This document shows, one piece after another, positions 27,235 through 36,615 of a stretch of 64,000 nucleotides of DNA. The position numbers and the translations under genes are program-made. Positions within the stretch are counted from its first letter, which is position 1. The number at the start of each line of letters is the position of its first letter. The stretch is from Nitrosophilus labii (GTDB lineage Bacteria > Campylobacterota > Campylobacteria > Campylobacterales > Nitratiruptoraceae): NCBI RefSeq assembly GCF_014466985.1, contig NZ_AP022826.1, positions 806,001-870,000 on the forward strand, written 5' to 3'. The notes beneath the pieces are model-generated. The model saw only the letters and a list, made by a program, of their open reading frames with translations, had not been told where the DNA came from and ran no database searches.

Positions 27235-27666
27235 ATGGATTGTGGATTTCCAACAATTAACGAAAATAAAGAATCGATTAAATCCATTTTTAAAAGTGTC
27301 AAAACTATAGCGATTGTAGGTCTTTCTCCAGATCCTTCAAAAGATAGTCATAAAGTTGCGGCTTACTTGCAAAGTGCCGGATACAAAATAATCCCAATAT
27401 ACCCTAAAGGCGAAGAGATTTTAGGTGAAAAGGTTTATAAAAGTTTGGAACTTGTACCGGATAAAATTGATATGATTGATATTTTTAGAAAGCCCGCCGC
27501 TGTTTTGCCTATTGTTGAAATAGCTATAAGTAGAGGGGATATAAAAGTTGTTTGGATGCAAAAGGGTATCGTTAATAACGAAGCCGCTGAACTAGCTCAT
27601 AAGTCTGGAATAAAAGTGGTACAAAACATGTGTACTATGATTGAACATAAAAATCTATTTGTTTAA
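27235..27666 (+). CDS. YccU-type CoA-binding protein
   Basis: A 143-residue Rossmann-fold protein of the CoA-binding domain family: TIAIVGLSPDPSKDSHKVAAYLQSAGYKIIPIYPKG near the start and VPDKIDMIDIFRKP in the middle. KVVWMQKGIVNNEAA is the conserved third block. The physiological role is unknown. A homologue next to ilvA is recalled in Campylobacter, which fits the gene after it here. Confidence 0.85.
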   Translation: MDCGFPTINENKESIKSIFKSVKTIAIVGLSPDPSKDSHKVAAYLQSAGYKIIPIYPKGEEILGEKVYKSLELVPDKIDMIDIFRKPAAVLPIVEIAISRGDIKVVWMQKGIVNNEAAELAHKSGIKVVQNMCTMIEHKNLFV

Positions 27667-27739
27667 CGAAAATTTTGTATGTTTCAAACTGCAAAATTTC
27701 TATTTCTTCCGTTATAGTTCTAAAAGTTAAGGAAGTTTG

Positions 27740-28948
27740 ATGATAGATCTTCTAAAGATAAAAGAGGCGCAAAAAAGGGTTGAACAAGTAGCGGTAAAAA
27801 CTCCTTTTGCCTATGCTCCGATTTTAAGTAAAAGATATTCTAGTGATGTTTATCTAAAAAAAGAGAATCTACAAGTAACAGGAGCTTTTAAAATAAGAGG
27901 AGCTTTTAACAAAATAGCCCAACTAGATGAGAGTGAGAAAAAGATGGGAGTGGTTGCCGCAAGCGCGGGAAATCACGCTCAAGGAGTAGCTTTTAGTTCT
28001 AACTATTTTAAAATTCCTGCAACGATTGTTATGCCTGAAAATACACCACTTACAAAAATTAACGGTGTAAAAGCTTACGGTGCTGAAGTTTTGCTGTACG
28101 GTTCCAATTATGACGAAGCATATTTATATGCGATTGAGTATGCACAAAAGCAAAATAGGGTTTTTGTGCATCCTTTTGCGGATGAAGAGGTAATGGCTGG
28201 CCAGGGGACGATATCTTTAGAGATTTTAGAAGCTTGTAAAGATATAGATGTGGTTGTTGTTCCTATAGGCGGTGGAGGGTTGATTGCAGGAATGGCAAGT
28301 GCTATAAAACAGATAAATCCCGCTATTAAAGTTATAGGAGTCACGGCTGCGGGTGCCCCGGCTATGAGAAACTCTTTTTATCTTGGACGTCCGATAGATT
28401 CAACTGATGTAAAAACTATAGCCGACGGAATAGCTGTTAGAGACACCTCTAAGATAACGTTGGATATCATTTTAGAGTGTGTGGATGAGATAGTTGAAGT
28501 TGACGATGAAGAGATAGCAGATGCCATACTTTTTTTGCTTGAAAATCAAAAGCTTGTTGTAGAAGGAGCCGGTGCGGTAGGAGTTGCCGCCCTTATGTAT
28601 AATAAACTAAATGTAGAAAATCAAAAAGTAGCTATTGTTTTAAGCGGTGGAAATATCGATGTTACTATGTTATCTGTTATCATAGAAAAAGGTTTGATAA
28701 AATCTTATAGGAAAATGAAACTTGTTGTTACTTTGATAGATAAACCCGGCTCATTGATGAAACTTACTGAAATTTTGGCTAGCGTCGGCGCTAATATTGT
28801 TCAGATAGGTTACGATAGGACCTCAGCCTCTTTAGCTTATGGAGACGCAAACGTATCTATAGGCCTTGAGACGAAGGGAAAAGAGCATCAAGAACGCATA
28901 AGAGAGCTTTTGACGAAAAACGGATATAGATTTTACGAGGAATCTTGA
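27740..28948 (+). CDS. ilvA: Threonine ammonia-lyase (threonine dehydratase)
   Basis: A 402-residue PLP enzyme converting threonine to 2-oxobutanoate, the first step of isoleucine synthesis. The PLP lysine is K51 in TGAFKIRGAFN, and the glycine loop is VVVPIGGGGLIAG. A C-terminal ACT-like domain (KLVVTLIDKPGSLMKL onward) suggests ligand control. ATG 27740 is preferred to the TTG at 27737 because AAGGAAG is well placed for it. The stop overlaps the next start (TGATG). Confidence 0.92.
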   Translation: MIDLLKIKEAQKRVEQVAVKTPFAYAPILSKRYSSDVYLKKENLQVTGAFKIRGAFNKIAQLDESEKKMGVVAASAGNHAQGVAFSSNYFKIPATIVMPENTPLTKINGVKAYGAEVLLYGSNYDEAYLYAIEYAQKQNRVFVHPFADEEVMAGQGTISLEILEACKDIDVVVVPIGGGGLIAGMASAIKQINPAIKVIGVTAAGAPAMRNSFYLGRPIDSTDVKTIADGIAVRDTSKITLDIILECVDEIVEVDDEEIADAILFLLENQKLVVEGAGAVGVAALMYNKLNVENQKVAIVLSGGNIDVTMLSVIIEKGLIKSYRKMKLVVTLIDKPGSLMKLTEILASVGANIVQIGYDRTSASLAYGDANVSIGLETKGKEHQERIRELLTKNGYRFYEES

Positions 28949-29868
28949 TGATTGCGATAGATATCGGTTCTAACTCTTTGAGAGTTTTGAAGTTAGATTG
29001 CGATACATTGCAAAAAGTGTTTGAATATGAAAAGATAGTAAGAACCGCGGATAATATAAATAAAACGGGAATTATCTTCGATGAAGCAGTAGATAGAATC
29101 ATTGAAGCGTTGACAGAAGTCAAAAAAAGTATCGATTTTTCAAATCAAGAGATAAGAGCCGTAGCGACTGCAGCTTTTAGAAAAGCTTCTAATGCCGAAA
29201 ATGTAATAAAAACCATACTGGAAAAAACAGGAATAAAAGTAGATATAATCGATGCCGATTTGGAAGGGTTTTATAGCGCTACCGCTGTAGAGTATAGGTT
29301 AAAAAGACTCGGTATTGAGAGTGAAAAGTTTTTGTTAGCTGATATAGGAGGAGGCTCTACGGAGCTAATACTAAAATATAGAAATGAGATTGTTTCCCAA
29401 AGTTTTGATTTTGGTATTGTAACTGTTGCACAAAAATATAAAACAAAAGAAAACATTGTAAAAGGTATTAGAAAAAATTTAGAAGCGGTAAAAATCTATT
29501 TACAAGATATTTATGAACTTTTCGGCAAGCCAAAAAGATTTATATCAACCGGCGGAACGCCGACTACTTTAGCGGCTATGAAACTTGGGATGAATTATAA
29601 AAACTATGATAGTGAAAAGATAAATGGAACGGTTTTGTTTCCTTTTGATTTAAATAGGGCATTAAAAAAACTTGTCTCAATGAGTGAGAAAGAACGGGCT
29701 AAAATTGTTGGAACAGGTAGAGAAGATCTAATAATCGCAGGCGTTTTGATTTTAAAAGAGCTTATGAGTGTAGCCGGATATGACGAAGTTTTAGTTAGCG
29801 ATGATGGAGTAAGGGAAGGAGTGGCGATACTTGGCTGTAAGAAACTTTTAAATAATTTAAGTAAATAG
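28948..29868 (+). CDS. Ppx/GppA-family phosphatase
   Basis: A 306-residue protein with the actin-like ATPase fold of exopolyphosphatase/guanosine pentaphosphatase. DIGSNSLRVL is the phosphate-1 motif (residues 5-14) and LADIGGGSTELI the phosphate-2 motif. It lacks the long C-terminal HD-like domain of E. coli Ppx, a common short form. It acts on polyphosphate and/or pppGpp. The start overlaps the ilvA stop by one base. Confidence 0.88.
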   Translation: MIAIDIGSNSLRVLKLDCDTLQKVFEYEKIVRTADNINKTGIIFDEAVDRIIEALTEVKKSIDFSNQEIRAVATAAFRKASNAENVIKTILEKTGIKVDIIDADLEGFYSATAVEYRLKRLGIESEKFLLADIGGGSTELILKYRNEIVSQSFDFGIVTVAQKYKTKENIVKGIRKNLEAVKIYLQDIYELFGKPKRFISTGGTPTTLAAMKLGMNYKNYDSEKINGTVLFPFDLNRALKKLVSMSEKERAKIVGTGREDLIIAGVLILKELMSVAGYDEVLVSDDGVREGVAILGCKKLLNNLSK

Positions 29869-29948
29869 ATAATAAAGTTTTAAAAAGCAAATATTTAGAT
29901 AAAATAAGATAAAAATTATCTGATTTGAATTTTAAAGTAGGAGATAAG

Positions 29949-31649
29949 ATGCAACAAATGACCGGTGCCAGAATGGTTGTTGAAGCTATGAAAAGAGAAA
30001 ACGTTGAGGTTGTTTTTGGATATCCCGGCGGCGCTATTATGAATGTTTATGACGAGGTCTATAAGCATAGATATTTTCAGCATATTTTAACAAGACACGA
30101 GCAAGCGGCAGTACATGCAGCTGATGGTTATGCAAGGGCTACCGGAAAAGTAGGTGTGGCTTTTGTTACTTCTGGTCCTGGATTTACTAACGCAGTAACA
30201 GGACTTGCTACTGCTTATATGGACTCTATTCCTTTGGTAGTGATAAGCGGTCAGGTACCAATGAGTATGATAGGAACGGATGCTTTTCAAGAGATTGATG
30301 CGGTAGGTATCAGTAGACCCTGTACTAAACACAACTTTTTAGTAAAAGATGTAAAAGAGCTCCCTTTTATACTTAAAGAGGCTTTTTATCTTGCAAGAAG
30401 CGGAAGACCGGGACCGGTTCACGTGGATATTCCAAAAGATGTAACCGCTCAGATAGGTGAGTTTGATTATCCCGAAGAGATAAAGCTTGAAACATATAAA
30501 CCTACCTATAAGGGCAATATGAGACAGATCAAAAAAGCTGTTGAAGCTATAGCGGAGGCTAAAAAGCCGGTTTTTTATCTTGGAGGCGGAATTGTAAGAA
30601 GTGGTGCTCACGAACTTGTTAGAGAATTGGTCTCCTTTACCGGTATTCCCGCTGTTGAAACCTTAATGGCAAGAGGTGTTTTAAGATATGATGATCCTAT
30701 GCTTTTAGGCATGGTAGGAATGCATGGGACGTATGCTGCCAATATGGCGATGAGTGAAGCTGATCTTTTAATAGCACTAGGGCCTAGGTTTGATGATAGG
30801 GTTACCGGAAAGTTGTCTGAATTTGCCAAGTATGCAAAAATCATACATGTTGATATAGACCCTAGTAGTATAGGTAAATTGGTTCACGTAGATTATCCTA
30901 TAGTTGGTGATTTGAAAAACGTATTAAAAGAGATGTTGCCATTGGCAAAAGAGAAAGTAAAAAGTGATAGATATGAGAGTTGGAGAGAGATACTAAAAAG
31001 ATATCAAGAGTTGCATCCACTTACTTACGAAGATAGTGACAAAGTTTTAAAACCCCAATGGATTATTCAAAGAGTTGGTGAAAAGCTAAAAGGTAAAGCC
31101 AGAATTTCTACAGATGTTGGGCAACACCAGATGTGGGCGGCTCAGTTTTATCCTTTTACAAGACCTAACGAATTTATAACAAGTGGTGGTCTTGGAACAA
31201 TGGGTTTTGGCTTCCCTGCGGCAATTGGCGTTAAAAGGGGAGTTACGGATGAGATTTCTATAAATATTAGCGGGGATGGCTCTATTTTGATGAATATTCA
31301 AGAACTTATTACTGCTATTGAGTATAGATTGCCTGTTATTAATATAGTTTTAAATAACCATTATTTAGGAATGGTTAGGCAGTGGCAAACCTTTTTTTAT
31401 GATAAAAGATATTCCCAAACCGATCTCTCTTTACAGCCCGATTTTGTAAAAGTAGCTGAGAGCTTTGGAGGTATAGGATATAGGGTGGAGACAAAAGAGG
31501 AGTTTGATGAGGCCTTAGAAGATGCAATAAGCAAAAATGTTGTAGCAATAATAGACGTTATAGTTGATAGATATGAAAATGTTCTTCCAATGGTTCCTGC
31601 TGGTGGATCATTATATAACATGCTTTTAGAATACAAAGATGAGGGATAA
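29949..31649 (+). CDS. ilvB: Acetolactate synthase large subunit
   Basis: A 566-residue ThDP enzyme, the first common step of branched-chain amino acid synthesis. The ThDP glutamate lies in ILTRHEQAAVHAADGYARATG; the Mg/ThDP motif is ISGDGSILMN through LNNHYLGMVRQWQ. The start is ATG 29949 with GTAGGAGATAAG upstream; an in-frame TTG at 29925 would put the ribosome-binding site inside the gene. ilvN follows three bases later. Confidence 0.95.
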   Translation: MQQMTGARMVVEAMKRENVEVVFGYPGGAIMNVYDEVYKHRYFQHILTRHEQAAVHAADGYARATGKVGVAFVTSGPGFTNAVTGLATAYMDSIPLVVISGQVPMSMIGTDAFQEIDAVGISRPCTKHNFLVKDVKELPFILKEAFYLARSGRPGPVHVDIPKDVTAQIGEFDYPEEIKLETYKPTYKGNMRQIKKAVEAIAEAKKPVFYLGGGIVRSGAHELVRELVSFTGIPAVETLMARGVLRYDDPMLLGMVGMHGTYAANMAMSEADLLIALGPRFDDRVTGKLSEFAKYAKIIHVDIDPSSIGKLVHVDYPIVGDLKNVLKEMLPLAKEKVKSDRYESWREILKRYQELHPLTYEDSDKVLKPQWIIQRVGEKLKGKARISTDVGQHQMWAAQFYPFTRPNEFITSGGLGTMGFGFPAAIGVKRGVTDEISINISGDGSILMNIQELITAIEYRLPVINIVLNNHYLGMVRQWQTFFYDKRYSQTDLSLQPDFVKVAESFGGIGYRVETKEEFDEALEDAISKNVVAIIDVIVDRYENVLPMVPAGGSLYNMLLEYKDEG

Positions 31650-31652
31650 AAG

Positions 31653-32117
31653 ATGGAAAGAAGAGTTATTTCGGTTTTAGTTCAGAATGAGCATGGAGTA
31701 TTGTCGAGGATTTCTGGACTTTTTGCAGGAAGAGGGTACAATATCGAGACTTTGACGGTCGCTCCTATTCCAAATTCGGACTTTTCGAGACTTACCATAG
31801 TAACATCAGGTAGTCCAAGAGTAATTGAGCAGATAATAAAGCAGCTTCATAAACTTATACCTGTCTATAAAGTTATAGAACATGAAGAACTGATAGAAAA
31901 AGAGATGGTTTTGGCAAAAATTCCTCTTGGAGAGAGATTAGCGGATGTTGAAGCTTTATGCAAAGCATATAACGGAAGTATAGTAAATGTTGGTAAGGAC
32001 GGTATTATCGTAATGGCCGCGGATGAACCCGGAAGAGTTAAAAACTTTATACATGCTCTTGGCAATTTTAATCCAAAAGAGATAATAAGAGGCGGCGTAG
32101 TAGCTATTGAGAGATAG
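31653..32117 (+). CDS. ilvN: Acetolactate synthase small (regulatory) subunit
   Basis: A 154-residue ACT-domain protein: RRVISVLVQNEHGVLSRISGLFAGRGYNIETLTV at the start is the valine-binding ACT domain, and the C-terminal half (ALCKAYNGSIVNVGKDGIIV) matches the ALS small-subunit C-domain. It activates IlvB and confers valine feedback inhibition. Confidence 0.95.
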   Translation: MERRVISVLVQNEHGVLSRISGLFAGRGYNIETLTVAPIPNSDFSRLTIVTSGSPRVIEQIIKQLHKLIPVYKVIEHEELIEKEMVLAKIPLGERLADVEALCKAYNGSIVNVGKDGIIVMAADEPGRVKNFIHALGNFNPKEIIRGGVVAIER

Positions 32118-32141
32118 TTTTTTTGAGGAGTGGGTAAGTAA

Positions 32142-32206
32142 TTAGTGTATTAGATATAGTTTATTGGAGATTAGTGAATTGAGTAATAAACTAACACTAA
32201 CACTAA
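32142..32206 (+). terminator. Hairpin after ilvBN
   Basis: The left arm TTAGTGTATTAGATATAGTTTATT (32142-32165) pairs with AATAAACTAACACTAACACTAA (32185-32206); AGTTTATT/AATAAACT is perfect. Arms are built from TTAGTGT-like units. It separates ilvN from lpxD and may attenuate rather than fully stop transcription. Confidence 0.55.
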
Positions 32207-32223
32207 ACAAGATAGGATAATAG

Positions 32224-33183
32224 ATGAAACTAAGTTTTTTGGCAAAAGAGTTAAGCTTAAAGTTAGTTGGTGAAGATAAAGAGATCACAAAGATTCAAAG
32301 TCTTAAAAAGGCAGGTTTTAACGATCTGTCGTTTTTAGAAAACCAAAAATATTTAAAAGATTTAAAAGCTACAAAAGCTGCAGCGGTAATTTTGCAAGAA
32401 AAATATATACAAGAGCTTCCAAAAGGGGTATCGGCTCTAATAAGCGATGAGCCATATCTCTCTTTAGCGCATGCGACAAAATATTTTGCAAAGCCTCCCA
32501 TTGAAGATAAGGGAGATGACCCAATCATCGAAGAGGGTGTGAAAATATATCCACATGTATATATTGGGAAAAATTCCAAAATTTCGAAAAATGTTGTATT
32601 AATGCCCGGTGTTTTTGTAGGTGACAATGTAGAGATTGGTGAAAACACTCTAATTTATCCCAACGTAACTATATATAAAGATTGTAAAATAGGTAAAAAT
32701 TGCATCATACACGCAGGAACGGTAATAGGTAGCGACGGGTATGGATTTGCTCATACAAAAGATGGAAAACATATAAAAATCTATCAAAATGGGAATGTGA
32801 TCATAGAAGATGAGGTGGAAATAGGAGCTAACTGTTGTATAGATAGAGCCGTATTTGACTCTACTATTATTAAAAAAGGAACAAAATTAGATAATCTTAT
32901 TCAGGTTGCTCACAATTGTGAAGTTGGTGAAAACGTTCTTATGGCGGCTCAATCTGGACTATCAGGTTCTACTGTTCTTGGAAGAAATGTTGTTATGGGC
33001 GGACAAAGCGCGACTGCCGGACATTTAAAGATAGGAGATTTTGCAGTAATAGCCGCTAGAGGCGGTGTTACAAAATCTATAGAGGGCGGAAAGATATATG
33101 CTGGGTTTCCTTTAATGCTTCATAAAGAGTGGCTGAAGTTACAAGCAAAACTATCACAATTTTTGAAAAAGAGAGGCTCTTAA
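32224..33183 (+). CDS. lpxD: UDP-3-O-(3-hydroxyacyl)glucosamine N-acyltransferase
   Basis: A 319-residue lipid A biosynthesis enzyme. An N-terminal uridine-binding domain ([16 protein letters not shown]) is followed by many left-handed beta-helix hexapeptide repeats from about residue 100 to 270. H230 in [12 protein letters not shown] is the catalytic histidine, and GSDGYGFAH is family-specific. The order ilvB-ilvN-lpxD is recalled from Campylobacter. Confidence 0.94.
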   Translation: MKLSFLAKELSLKLVGEDKEITKIQSLKKAGFNDLSFLENQKYLKDLKATKAAAVILQEKYIQELPKGVSALISDEPYLSLAHATKYFAKPPIEDKGDDPIIEEGVKIYPHVYIGKNSKISKNVVLMPGVFVGDNVEIGENTLIYPNVTIYKDCKIGKNCIIHAGTVIGSDGYGFAHTKDGKHIKIYQNGNVIIEDEVEIGANCCIDRAVFDSTIIKKGTKLDNLIQVAHNCEVGENVLMAAQSGLSGSTVLGRNVVMGGQSATAGHLKIGDFAVIAARGGVTKSIEGGKIYAGFPLMLHKEWLKLQAKLSQFLKKRGS

Positions 33184-33238
33184 ATAAAAATTGAAATTTA
33201 CTATATAATATATAAGAGATTAATTTTTAGGGAAAAAT

Positions 33239-33793
33239 ATGCCAGCAATAAAAATAGATAAGATTTATTATACTTATGACGATTATAAAAACTGGGAGGG
33301 GGATTGGGAGTTAATAAATGGTATACCGTATGCTATGGCGCCGGCACCGGTAAAAAAACATCAAAGTATTGCAAGCGCTATTATTTCAAATTTTTATGAA
33401 CAATTAGATAGTTGTTTAAAATGTGAAGTTTTAGGGGAAATTGATTATAAAATTTCAGAAGATACTGTAGTTAGACCAGATGTTGTATTAACTTGCGATG
33501 AGGAAAATGAGGCATATCTTACAAAAACTCCGGAAATAATAGTAGAAATAGTCAGTAAAAATAGCGTAAAAAAAGATGAGATTTATAAATTTAGCCTATA
33601 TGAAGCTGAAAAAGTAAAATATTATGTCATTGTCTATCCGGAAGATTTAAGGGCAAAAATTTTTAAACATAATGGAAAAAGATATGAAAAAGTTGGAGAT
33701 TTTTTTAAAGAGAGCTATTTTTTTGAAGATACCTCTTGTAAAGTCAGTTTAGATTTTGATAAAGTTTTTAAAAGATTAAGAAAACAGATATGA
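33239..33793 (+). CDS. Uma2-family putative nuclease (DUF820)
   Basis: A 184-residue protein of the Uma2 family, a PD-(D/E)XK-like nuclease fold. D81 in VRPDVVL and E103 in PEIIVEIVSKNS are the likely metal-binding residues, and the D113...K117 region follows the family pattern. WELINGIPYAMAPAP is the typical N-terminal block. The family is abundant in cyanobacteria and often mobile. Here it flanks an IS graveyard and has its own start with an AGGGAAAA ribosome-binding site. The biological role is unknown. Confidence 0.85.
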   Translation: MPAIKIDKIYYTYDDYKNWEGDWELINGIPYAMAPAPVKKHQSIASAIISNFYEQLDSCLKCEVLGEIDYKISEDTVVRPDVVLTCDEENEAYLTKTPEIIVEIVSKNSVKKDEIYKFSLYEAEKVKYYVIVYPEDLRAKIFKHNGKRYEKVGDFFKESYFFEDTSCKVSLDFDKVFKRLRKQI

Positions 33794-33817
33794 AATGAGG
33801 CAAAAAATAGTACTAAA

Positions 33818-33936
33818 ATGAGATTTTTTTTATCTTGTTTTTGTTTGTACAAGTAGTTTTTGCAAATAGCGTTAAAGATGAGCCACTATTTTCTAAAATA
33901 GTATGTAGATATAAAAAAATAAAGGGTCAAGACTAG
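33818..33936 (+). pseudogene. Broken short secreted peptide gene
   Basis: An ATG at 33818 starts MRFFLSCF and then stops early. If the run of eight T (33824-33831) had nine, the frame would continue as a signal-peptide-like LFLFVQVVFANS followed by about 20 residues to the TAG at 33934. It may be a small gene inactivated or switched at a homopolymer, or the 5' stub of a gene cut by the adjacent IS remnants. Confidence 0.35.
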
Positions 33937-33954
33937 TTTAGAGGTTCGGCAATG

Positions 33955-34225
33955 TAAAAATGCACCATCTGTTACATTGAGAAACTAACTGTTTAACCCT
34001 GTAAAAATACCTGCTTTTCTTTTTTGCTTAAGCCTATAGCTTTCACCCTGAATGTTTAAGATATGACTGTGATGAATAAGTCTATCAAGTATTGCGGTAG
34101 TCAATGCTTCATCATTGTTAAGTACCTCCTTGAATTTGGTAAAGTTAAGGTTGGATGTGATTATGATCGAGCCGCTCTCGTATCTTTTGTTGATTATCTG
34201 GAAAAAGAGGTCGGCCTGATTTTCA
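33955..34225 (-). pseudogene. IS21-family IstB helper ATPase, 3' remnant
   Basis: On the minus strand from about 34225 to the stop at 33985 the frame reads NENQADLFFQIINKRYESG, then IIITSNLNFTKF and ILDRLIHHSHILNIQGESYRLK, the C-terminal part of IstB (helper of IS21 transposition). The N-terminal part with Walker A is missing, and upstream residues of the ORF are unrelated. CAATGTAA/TTACATTG near 33951-33980 may belong to the IS end. It is inactive. Confidence 0.75.
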
Positions 34226-34300
34226 TTTAGACAGTGTACACTAAAGTTCGCAATTTTACTTGAAGACTCTTTTTGAGATTTTGAAATCTTCAAAAGAGTT

Positions 34301-34348
34301 GGATAGACTTCCCAGTGAGGAATAAAGCAAACAGGAGGAAGCCTATCC
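34301..34348 (+). promoter_or_regulatory. Hairpin sequestering the transposase ribosome-binding site
   Basis: GGATAGACTTCC at 34301-34312 pairs with GGAAGCCTATCC at 34337-34348 (11 of 12). The right arm ends directly at the transposase ATG and contains part of the AGGAGGAA Shine-Dalgarno. Transcripts entering from outside would fold and hide it, a known way IS elements limit transposase translation. A second stem (34264-34301) lies just upstream. Confidence 0.5.
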
Positions 34349-35038
34349 ATGAGGAATAATAGCAAAAAAATAGATGAAACAAAAATATTCAAAGAGATAA
34401 TGACACAGTTTGTAGTTGATGAAGATCCACTTTTATCAATGATGAAATGGATGATGGAACAGTTGATGAAGATAGAGTCCGAGATGAAAGTTGGAGCTAA
34501 AAAAGGTGAGCATAATAGTGAGAGAAAAAGCTATTTCAGTGGTTATAGACCAAGAAGGTTCGATACAAGGTTAGGTATGGAAGAGCTTTTTCGATAAACT
34601 CAAACAAAGAGGAGTGCAAAAGATTGCTCTTTTAATCAGTGATGTACATCAAGGGATTCAAAAAGCTTTTAAAGCAAGTTTCGTCTATGCATCGCGGCAA
34701 CAACGGTGCAAAGTATGCTTTATGCGTAATATATTGGCCATATACCTCATAGAGCAAAAGAATCCTTTGCAGCAAAACTAAAACGGTTCTGGCTGCAAAA
34801 TAACAAAAAGGAAGCTTGTCTTATGGCTGAAGCTATTATTGAAGAATTTAGCAAAAAATTCCCTGAAGCAATTGAAGTGCTTCAAGAAGGACTAGAAGAT
34901 TCACTGCAATTTTATCACTTCCCACAAATCGATAATATGGAATATACTAAAGATTGGAAAATTGAAAGAAGCTATATCAAACCAGACAAGCTTCATGAGG
35001 TTATGAAAATCTATGAGGCGCAGCTTAAAGTTGCTTGA
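34349..35038 (+). pseudogene. IS256-family transposase, deleted and frameshifted
   Basis: The N-terminal part is intact (residues to about 75, ending YSGYRPRRFDTRLG-type sequence) and then jumps, through an internal deletion near 34575, to the catalytic region read in another frame: FFDKLKQRGVQKIALLISDVHQGIQ and CKVCFMRNILA. A further frame change leads to LKRFWLQNNKKEACLMAEAIIEEF and EGLEDSLQFYHFPQ. The conserved core before the C-terminus (NxxERxNxEIRRRT) is deleted. The first catalytic aspartate region is also lost. It is dead. Confidence 0.82.
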
Positions 35039-35041
35039 TAT

Positions 35042-35809
35042 GCAATGAAATATAACTTGCTGGGAAGGAAAATTGCGAACAATACTTGACAGTATTAGAA
35101 TATCTTGAGCCCCTCGATTGTTTAAATCTGTTAAAACTTGTAGCCAGAAATTGGCTCCTTCGGATTCTGAGAGGTATAAACCAAGTATCTCTTTACGCTC
35201 ATCAAGCCGAACGCCTAAAATGGTGTAGATGGCTTTAGAGATATATTTTTCATTCTTTTTGATTTTATAGTGTATTGCATCAAGCCAAATGAATGGATAT
35301 ACTGCCTCTAATGGCCTTTATTGCCACTCTTTGACTTTGGAGATAATTTTATCCGTAATTGTATTGATTGTAGCAGTTGAAAGGGATATGCGATAAATCT
35401 CTTCGATATGATTCGCTATGTCGTTGTAGCTCATCCCAAGAGCATACATCGATAGAATCTTCTCTTCGATTTCGTCACTAATTGTGGTTTTTCGTTTCGA
35501 TTACACTCACATCACTGCAAACAGAAGGTGTTTTTTAACTATTTGTGGTTCGAATGAGCCTTCTCTATCTCTTGGAGTAGCTAACTCAAATTTACCGTCA
35601 CTACTTTTTATCTTTTTCCTGTTATAACCGTTCCTACGATTCTTTTTACCCTTTAAAACTTCATCGGCTATATGGGATTCAATCTCGGCTTCTAATGCAG
35701 CTTCTACTAACTGCTTCACCAATGAAGCTAAAACCTCATCTTTGTCACTTATCCTCTTACCTGCAAGCAGTTCTTTTACTGCTTTGTTAAAATCAAATTT
35801 CTCCTCCAT
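35042..35809 (-). pseudogene. Second IS256-family transposase remnant
   Basis: On the minus strand from 35809 the N-terminus is intact for about 93 residues (EEKFDFNKAVKELLAGKRIS through EPQIVKK), then a short insertion of about 35 bases (35485-35525) shifts the frame. The continuation reads TTISDEIEEKILSMYALGMSYNDI, then an in-frame stop replaces one residue in VKEWQ-stop-RPLEAVYPFIWLDAIHYKI. It ends truncated near 35042. It is a different IS256 subtype from the neighbouring remnant. Confidence 0.82.
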
Positions 35810-35840
35810 GTCAGTCCTTTCTTTCTCTTTATTCTATCTA

Positions 35841-35870
35841 ACTGACACGAAATTTCTAACGCTCCCTTTT
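35841..35870. mobile_element. Terminal inverted repeat of IS256-type element
   Basis: ACTGACACGAAATTTCTAAC then GCTCCC, about 30-60 bases upstream of the second IS256 transposase ATG, resembles IS256-family ends (minus-strand GGGAGCGTTAGAAATTTCGT). The opposite end was not found, consistent with truncation. Confidence 0.5.
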
Positions 35871-35904
35871 AATACTATATCTTGCTCACACTATATATTT
35901 TCTG

Positions 35905-36615
35905 TTATTCTTTCATCGATTTGATAAATGCTTCGTAAATATGTTCAAGCTCTTCTTCTTCTTTTAAAATATCTTTGTTTCCGGTCAATAATGCATGTTC
36001 CAAAAGTGCAACCCGTTTTATGAGATACTCAAACATCTCTTTATCGATGTCTGGAAGTTTGTTGTGACTTAACATTGATTTGTCAAAGCCTTTTTTAATA
36101 ACACGTGCCGGTATTCCAACTGCTGTAGAATCGTCAGGTACGTCTTTTACAACTACGGAGTTTGCACCTATTTTAACATTTTTACCTAAAGTTATATTTC
36201 CTAAAACTTTTGCTCCTGCTCCTATTACAGTCCCACTTTTTATAGTAGGGTGTCTTTTACCTTTATGAAGACTTACTCCTCCTAAAGTTACTTGTTGATA
36301 GATTAAAACATCATCTCCAATCTCGGCTGTCTCTCCTATAACGACTCCTATACCGTGATCTATAAAAACTCTTCTTCCAATTGTTGCAGCTGGGTGAATA
36401 TCGATACCAGTAAAAATCTGATTTATACCCATTATAATTCTAGCAATTACGTGAAAGCCTTTTTTATAGAATCTGTTTGCTATTCTATACCAAAAAAGCG
36501 CCCAAACTCCTGGATAGTTTGTAAAAAGCTCAAATTTAGATTTTATAGCGGGATCTCTTTCGAAAGCTATAGCAAAATCCTCTTTAATTATCTCCCATAG
36601 TGAGATATTTTTCAT
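35905..36615 (-). CDS. cysE: Serine O-acetyltransferase
   Basis: A 236-residue acetyl-CoA-dependent enzyme making O-acetylserine for cysteine synthesis. The N-terminal helical domain is followed by hexapeptide repeats: [32 protein letters not shown] and [23 protein letters not shown]. The H in FIDHGIG is catalytic in relatives. It overlaps speA by four bases and ends the tmk-hisS-speA-cysE run; IS remnants begin right after it. Confidence 0.94.
   Translation of the reverse strand: MKNISLWEIIKEDFAIAFERDPAIKSKFELFTNYPGVWALFWYRIANRFYKKGFHVIARIIMGINQIFTGIDIHPAATIGRRVFIDHGIGVVIGETAEIGDDVLIYQQVTLGGVSLHKGKRHPTIKSGTVIGAGAKVLGNITLGKNVKIGANSVVVKDVPDDSTAVGIPARVIKKGFDKSMLSHNKLPDIDKEMFEYLIKRVALLEHALLTGNKDILKEEEELEHIYEAFIKSMKE

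Noticed and set aside
33985-34392. A complete 135-residue minus-strand gene
   Set aside because: Only the C-terminal part matches IstB; the first about 55 residues are antisense to an unrelated IS256 remnant.
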